Assembly (NCBI GenBank): GCA_036260935.1
Contig: DATALQ010000022.1
Location: forward strand, 108,235-172,234
Source of the DNA: JAEYOM01 sp036260935
GTDB taxonomy: Bacteria > Bacillota > Clostridia > Acetivibrionales > DTU013
Length of the DNA: 64,000 bases
Direction: 5' to 3'
Within the stretch, counting starts at the first letter, position 1, and every line of letters begins with the position of its first letter. The notes below the pieces were generated by a model that was not told the origin of the DNA, searched no databases, and saw nothing but the letters and a program-made list of their open reading frames with translations. The position numbers and the translations under genes were made by a program. Below, piece by piece: positions 60,884 to 64,000 of this stretch.

Positions 60884-62287
60884 TTAAGCGGACTCCTCGG
60901 CAGTCTGCATCGGAATAGTTACGATGATCCTTGTACCGGCATCCGGCGCGCTTTCTATAGCTAAACCGTATTCCTCACCGAACAGTATCTGAATTCTCTG
61001 GTTTACCGTCCTCAGCCCGAATCCTTCACGCCTGCCTTCCGCAAGGGATTCCCGGACTGTATCCAGCCGCTCCGTCGTCATACCGATACCGTCGTCGGTT
61101 ACCTCCAGAATCAGGCGCCCATTCTGCTCACTGCCGGTTACGTGAATAATCCCCTGGCGGCGGCTGACTTTTATACCGTGATAAAGCGCGTTTTCCACCA
61201 GCGGCTGCAGTGTGAGTTTGGGCAGGATGAAGTTTTTCAAATGATCAGGAATTTCTATTTCGTATTCCATCAGATCCCTGTAACGTATCTGTTGAATTTC
61301 AAGATAGCTTCGAATATGCTGTTCTTCTTCCGCGAGCGTGATGACATTTTTACCGCGGCTCAGAGAAAATCGGAAAAAGTTCGACAGGCTGTTGACCATC
61401 GTAATAGCTTCGCTGATTTCCCCGGATTCCATAAGCCATATAATGGTGTCCATGGTGTTATAAAGAAAATGCGGATTGATCTGCGCCTGCAGTAGTGCCA
61501 ATTCAGTGCGCCGGCGCTGTTTTTCCTGCTCAATGTTCATTTCGATCTGCCGTTTCAGACGTCCTACCATGTTCTCTATGCCGTCTGAAAGAAGCTGTAC
61601 TTCCTCGACGTCTGCCCGAATCGGTTCGCAAACCAGCAGACTTCCCTTACCGATAGCTTCAAGCCTCTGGCATATCTTGTCAATCGGGTCGACGATCCTG
61701 TGGCTGAGTTTTTTCGAATAGAACAAAAGGAAACTCATCAAAGCCAGCGACACAAAAACAACTACACCCATTAAAAAGATCATGTTGTTGATCATAGTTG
61801 TCTGTAGTGCGTTCAGATGCGCCGCTTCGTAATAAAGATAAGTGTACATGTATTTCTGAATCATTTCTGTTAGAATATAGATGTTGTTTTCCAGTTGATC
61901 CATACGGGAATCGTACTCTTTCGTATCTGCAATCTGTTGGATTTTTTCCTCCAGGTTGCCGCACAGGTTCAACACACTGCTGATAGCACGGATACTATCC
62001 TTTTCCGTCGTCGTATCGATAAGCTTCCTCGAGATCGTCTCCGCGGACCGTACCTCCTCGATCGGCAGGCCATCCGAATACTGGCTTTCGATCACGTAAT
62101 AATACATTTTAAGATCGACGTCGTCTTTAAAATTCTGGTTGAAGTCAGACGCTACCGTAACGTTGTTAAGGATCGCATGGTATTGCAGCGCATACCCGAT
62201 CCCAATGAACGCGACAGCTATGATGACGATCATCAGCGGCAACGCGACAATCAAGATCATCCTCCAGAGCTTGATCTGCATGGTCAT
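60884..62287 (-). CDS. YesM/LytS-type sensor histidine kinase
   Basis: A 467-residue kinase: membrane helix about 10-32, external helical region (33-165), second helix about 168-190, HAMP-like linker, His_kinase with QAQINPHFLYNTMDTIIWLM (His273) and HATPase with EVTDDGIGMTTERL and GFGLRTVNQRIQ. The external part is only about 130 residues and probably a helical bundle, too small for a sugar-binding fold of its own. This fits sensing through the separate lipoprotein encoded next. It follows the response regulator by 32 bases. Confidence 0.93.
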   Translation of the reverse strand: MTMQIKLWRMILIVALPLMIVIIAVAFIGIGYALQYHAILNNVTVASDFNQNFKDDVDLKMYYYVIESQYSDGLPIEEVRSAETISRKLIDTTTEKDSIRAISSVLNLCGNLEEKIQQIADTKEYDSRMDQLENNIYILTEMIQKYMYTYLYYEAAHLNALQTTMINNMIFLMGVVVFVSLALMSFLLFYSKKLSHRIVDPIDKICQRLEAIGKGSLLVCEPIRADVEEVQLLSDGIENMVGRLKRQIEMNIEQEKQRRRTELALLQAQINPHFLYNTMDTIIWLMESGEISEAITMVNSLSNFFRFSLSRGKNVITLAEEEQHIRSYLEIQQIRYRDLMEYEIEIPDHLKNFILPKLTLQPLVENALYHGIKVSRRQGIIHVTGSEQNGRLILEVTDDGIGMTTERLDTVRESLAEGRREGFGLRTVNQRIQILFGEEYGLAIESAPDAGTRIIVTIPMQTAEESA

Positions 62288-62308
62288 TTTCCCTTAATGC
62301 CCTCCGTC

Positions 62309-62334
62309 GGAAATAAGCCTTACTGCTTATTTCC
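62309..62334 (-). terminator. Hairpin across the response-regulator stop codon
   Basis: GGAAATAAG (62309-62317) pairs with CTTATTTCC (62326-62334), spanning the regulator stop at 62320. No U tract follows, so it may act as an attenuator or mRNA-stability element rather than a full terminator. Confidence 0.5.
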
Positions 62335-63936
62335 CTTGCGATATTCACTAGGCGTGCAGCCCGAAATTTTTTTAAACGCGAAACTGAAATAATGCGGATC
62401 CTTATACCCAACGGCGAACGCGATCTCGCTGGAACGCTTGTCTGTCAGGCGGAGCAAACGCTTCGCCTCATCGATCCGTTTACCGGTGAGGTATTCGATA
62501 AAGGTTTGACCGACTTCCTGACTGAATATCGCTGAAAAGTAATTTGGGCTTACGTTCACTTTTCTAGCTACTCTATCAAGCGAAATCGTCTCTTCCTGAT
62601 AGTGTTCATCAATAAATCCGATCGCCTGGGTAAGCATGTCGCGCTGCTGCTTTTTGCCTTCACGGTCGCGCAGCTCGATTGCCTGCCCCATTAACTGGTG
62701 CGCATATTGCCGCGCTTCCTCCGGCGTAGACAGATTGTCATTGGGCCGAAGCTCCAGCGACCAGAAGCTGTCCGTGCGACAGCCGATCGAATCCAAATAT
62801 TTTACCACTGCGAAATAAATCGTCATGGTCAGATATCTACAGAACAATGACAGAGAAACGGCTTCCTCTCCGGCGCTTTGCAGCAGTTGATCGATAAAGC
62901 GTTCGATTTCTTCCCCCGCTCCATTGCTTAAGAAGTTGCGGATACACTCCTGATCGATCTCCTTCTTGCCCGGGTCCATCTCGGAGCCATTCTTTTTCTG
63001 GAAATCCCGAATTTGCTCCTTAGTCAGGATATGCTCCTCCGGGCAAATATAACGATAGGATAAAACGCGGCTTGCTTCCGTAAAGCACACTGGAATGGCA
63101 CCGAGCCTTGATACCGGCGTGCCGTGTGCGATATGCCAGTTAACGTCGCAGCCAGCCATGGCACAGCGGCTCCGTATGTTCTCGATACAATCATCGGTTC
63201 GCTGTACGATATCGTCCTGCTCGCCCTTTACCAAAACGGCGTAAGTCGTAATGTCCCATCTGAATAGAATCAATTCCGGATGACTGACGATAAACTGCAT
63301 AATCTTATCCTGTATCGCCGCAAGCTCGTCAGTATAGCTCTCGGGCGCGCTTCTGTCATATCCGGCGCTGTTCAGCGAAAAAAGTACAATATTATAGAAC
63401 GGGGCGTTCACGTCGACGCCTATCGTCTTCGCGGTTTCGGAAATCTCCAGCACACTTAGGCCGCCGGTGACGATTTGCTCGAAAAACCTCCTGCGTGAAA
63501 ACATTTCGTACTCCTGGACTTCCCGTTGGAACACCGCGAGGTATTCCTGCTGCTGCTGTTCGGCTTCCATCTTCTTCTGCAGCGCGATCAGTATCTCCAC
63601 CATCTTTCCTTTTACGACCGGTTTAAGCAGATACTGCTCCACGCCCATTCGAATAGCCTGCTGTGCGTAGGAAAAATCGTCGTATCCGCTGACGATGAGG
63701 ATTTTTGTCCTCGGCAGCTCCTTTCGGACTAACTCGATCAGAGCCAATCCGTCCATGAACGGCATTTTGATATCCGTAATCAGAAGATCGGGCTGTATCT
63801 GGCGAATCATGGGCAGAGCGAGTTCTCCGTCCGAAGCGTCGCCGGTATAAATAAAGCCATATTGCTCCCAGGGGATGTTTTTACGTATGCCTTCGCGTAC
63901 GACGATCTCATCCTCGACGAGAAAGACCTTAAACAT
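62320..63936 (-). CDS. YesN-type response regulator with AraC DNA-binding domain
   Basis: A 538-residue regulator with a receiver domain at 1-120 (acidic pair in LVEDEIVV, phospho-acceptor Asp55 in ITDIKMPFMDG, conserved Lys in YLLKPV), a long middle region, and a C-terminal AraC double helix-turn-helix (SLDRVARKVNVSPNYFSAIF ... IAFAVGYKDPHYFSFAF). Start 63936 has AGAAGGGAAG upstream and discards a short non-conserved extension. It is the first gene of the control operon and should activate the sugar ABC operon 59629-54675. The promoter probably lies beyond the window edge. Confidence 0.93.
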   Translation of the reverse strand: MFKVFLVEDEIVVREGIRKNIPWEQYGFIYTGDASDGELALPMIRQIQPDLLITDIKMPFMDGLALIELVRKELPRTKILIVSGYDDFSYAQQAIRMGVEQYLLKPVVKGKMVEILIALQKKMEAEQQQQEYLAVFQREVQEYEMFSRRRFFEQIVTGGLSVLEISETAKTIGVDVNAPFYNIVLFSLNSAGYDRSAPESYTDELAAIQDKIMQFIVSHPELILFRWDITTYAVLVKGEQDDIVQRTDDCIENIRSRCAMAGCDVNWHIAHGTPVSRLGAIPVCFTEASRVLSYRYICPEEHILTKEQIRDFQKKNGSEMDPGKKEIDQECIRNFLSNGAGEEIERFIDQLLQSAGEEAVSLSLFCRYLTMTIYFAVVKYLDSIGCRTDSFWSLELRPNDNLSTPEEARQYAHQLMGQAIELRDREGKKQQRDMLTQAIGFIDEHYQEETISLDRVARKVNVSPNYFSAIFSQEVGQTFIEYLTGKRIDEAKRLLRLTDKRSSEIAFAVGYKDPHYFSFAFKKISGCTPSEYRKGNKQ

Positions 63937-64000
63937 GTTGTCTTCCCTTCTTTTAGATGTGTCATGCCTTTCCACAGAATATAAACCCCCATTTATTATT

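Overview
The window reads as a stretch of chromosome from a Gram-positive, probably anaerobic, plant-polysaccharide-using member of the Bacillota (Clostridia). The basis is S-layer-homology (SLH) surface proteins, two YesM/YesN-type sensor pairs beside carbohydrate ABC transporters, lipobox-type sugar-binding proteins, copper-amine-oxidase-type surface domains, AGGAGG ribosome sites and chemoreceptors. No rRNA, tRNA, CRISPR array, transposase or phage gene was seen. The species cannot be named from sequence alone.

Layout. (1) 2-9340 (+): a three-gene tight operon, cut by the window edge: an unrecognised helical protein, a polytopic membrane protein, and a 1980-residue protein joining a HEPN-like N-terminus, a Ser/Thr kinase, a membrane helix, beta-propellers and a DUF5050-like C-terminus. 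(2) 9462-14077 (-): a chemoreceptor with no external sensor domain, then a TetM-like translational GTPase fused to a NYN (YacP/Rae1-like) nuclease domain. (3) 14254-25003: a YesM/YesN pair (+) converging on a (-) cluster of two-domain beta-helix glycosidase, solute-binding lipoprotein and two permeases, followed by an MFS efflux gene whose 5' leader carries a 12-codon ORF and interleaved inverted repeats. (4) 25308-32922: a secreted RCC1/VCBS protein, a four-gene (-) operon (small membrane protein, XRE regulator, DUF4386, MDR oxidoreductase) and a GH43-like gene. (5) 33091-43355 (-): two very large SLH proteins and a small DUF2442 protein. (6) 43495-50287 (-): a MacB-type ABC exporter, a LytTR regulator with DUF3021 partner, and a MalT-like LuxR ATPase regulator. 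(7) 50526-54360 (-): an orphan solute-binding protein with an N-terminal copper-amine-oxidase-type domain and a Cache-type chemoreceptor. (8) 54675-63936 (-): a YtfQ/R/T/YjfF-type sugar ABC system preceded by its apparent control genes: response regulator, histidine kinase and a second sugar-binding lipoprotein.

How the genes fit together: regions 3 and 8 look like sense-import-degrade modules in which a histidine kinase/AraC-type regulator pair controls a neighbouring transporter. Region 8 has the gene set of the XylFII-LytS-YesN type of three-component control. Most transcription units end in clear hairpins. The most unusual items are the HEPN-kinase-propeller operon, the GTPase-NYN fusion, and the leader peptide/pseudoknot-like element before the MFS gene.
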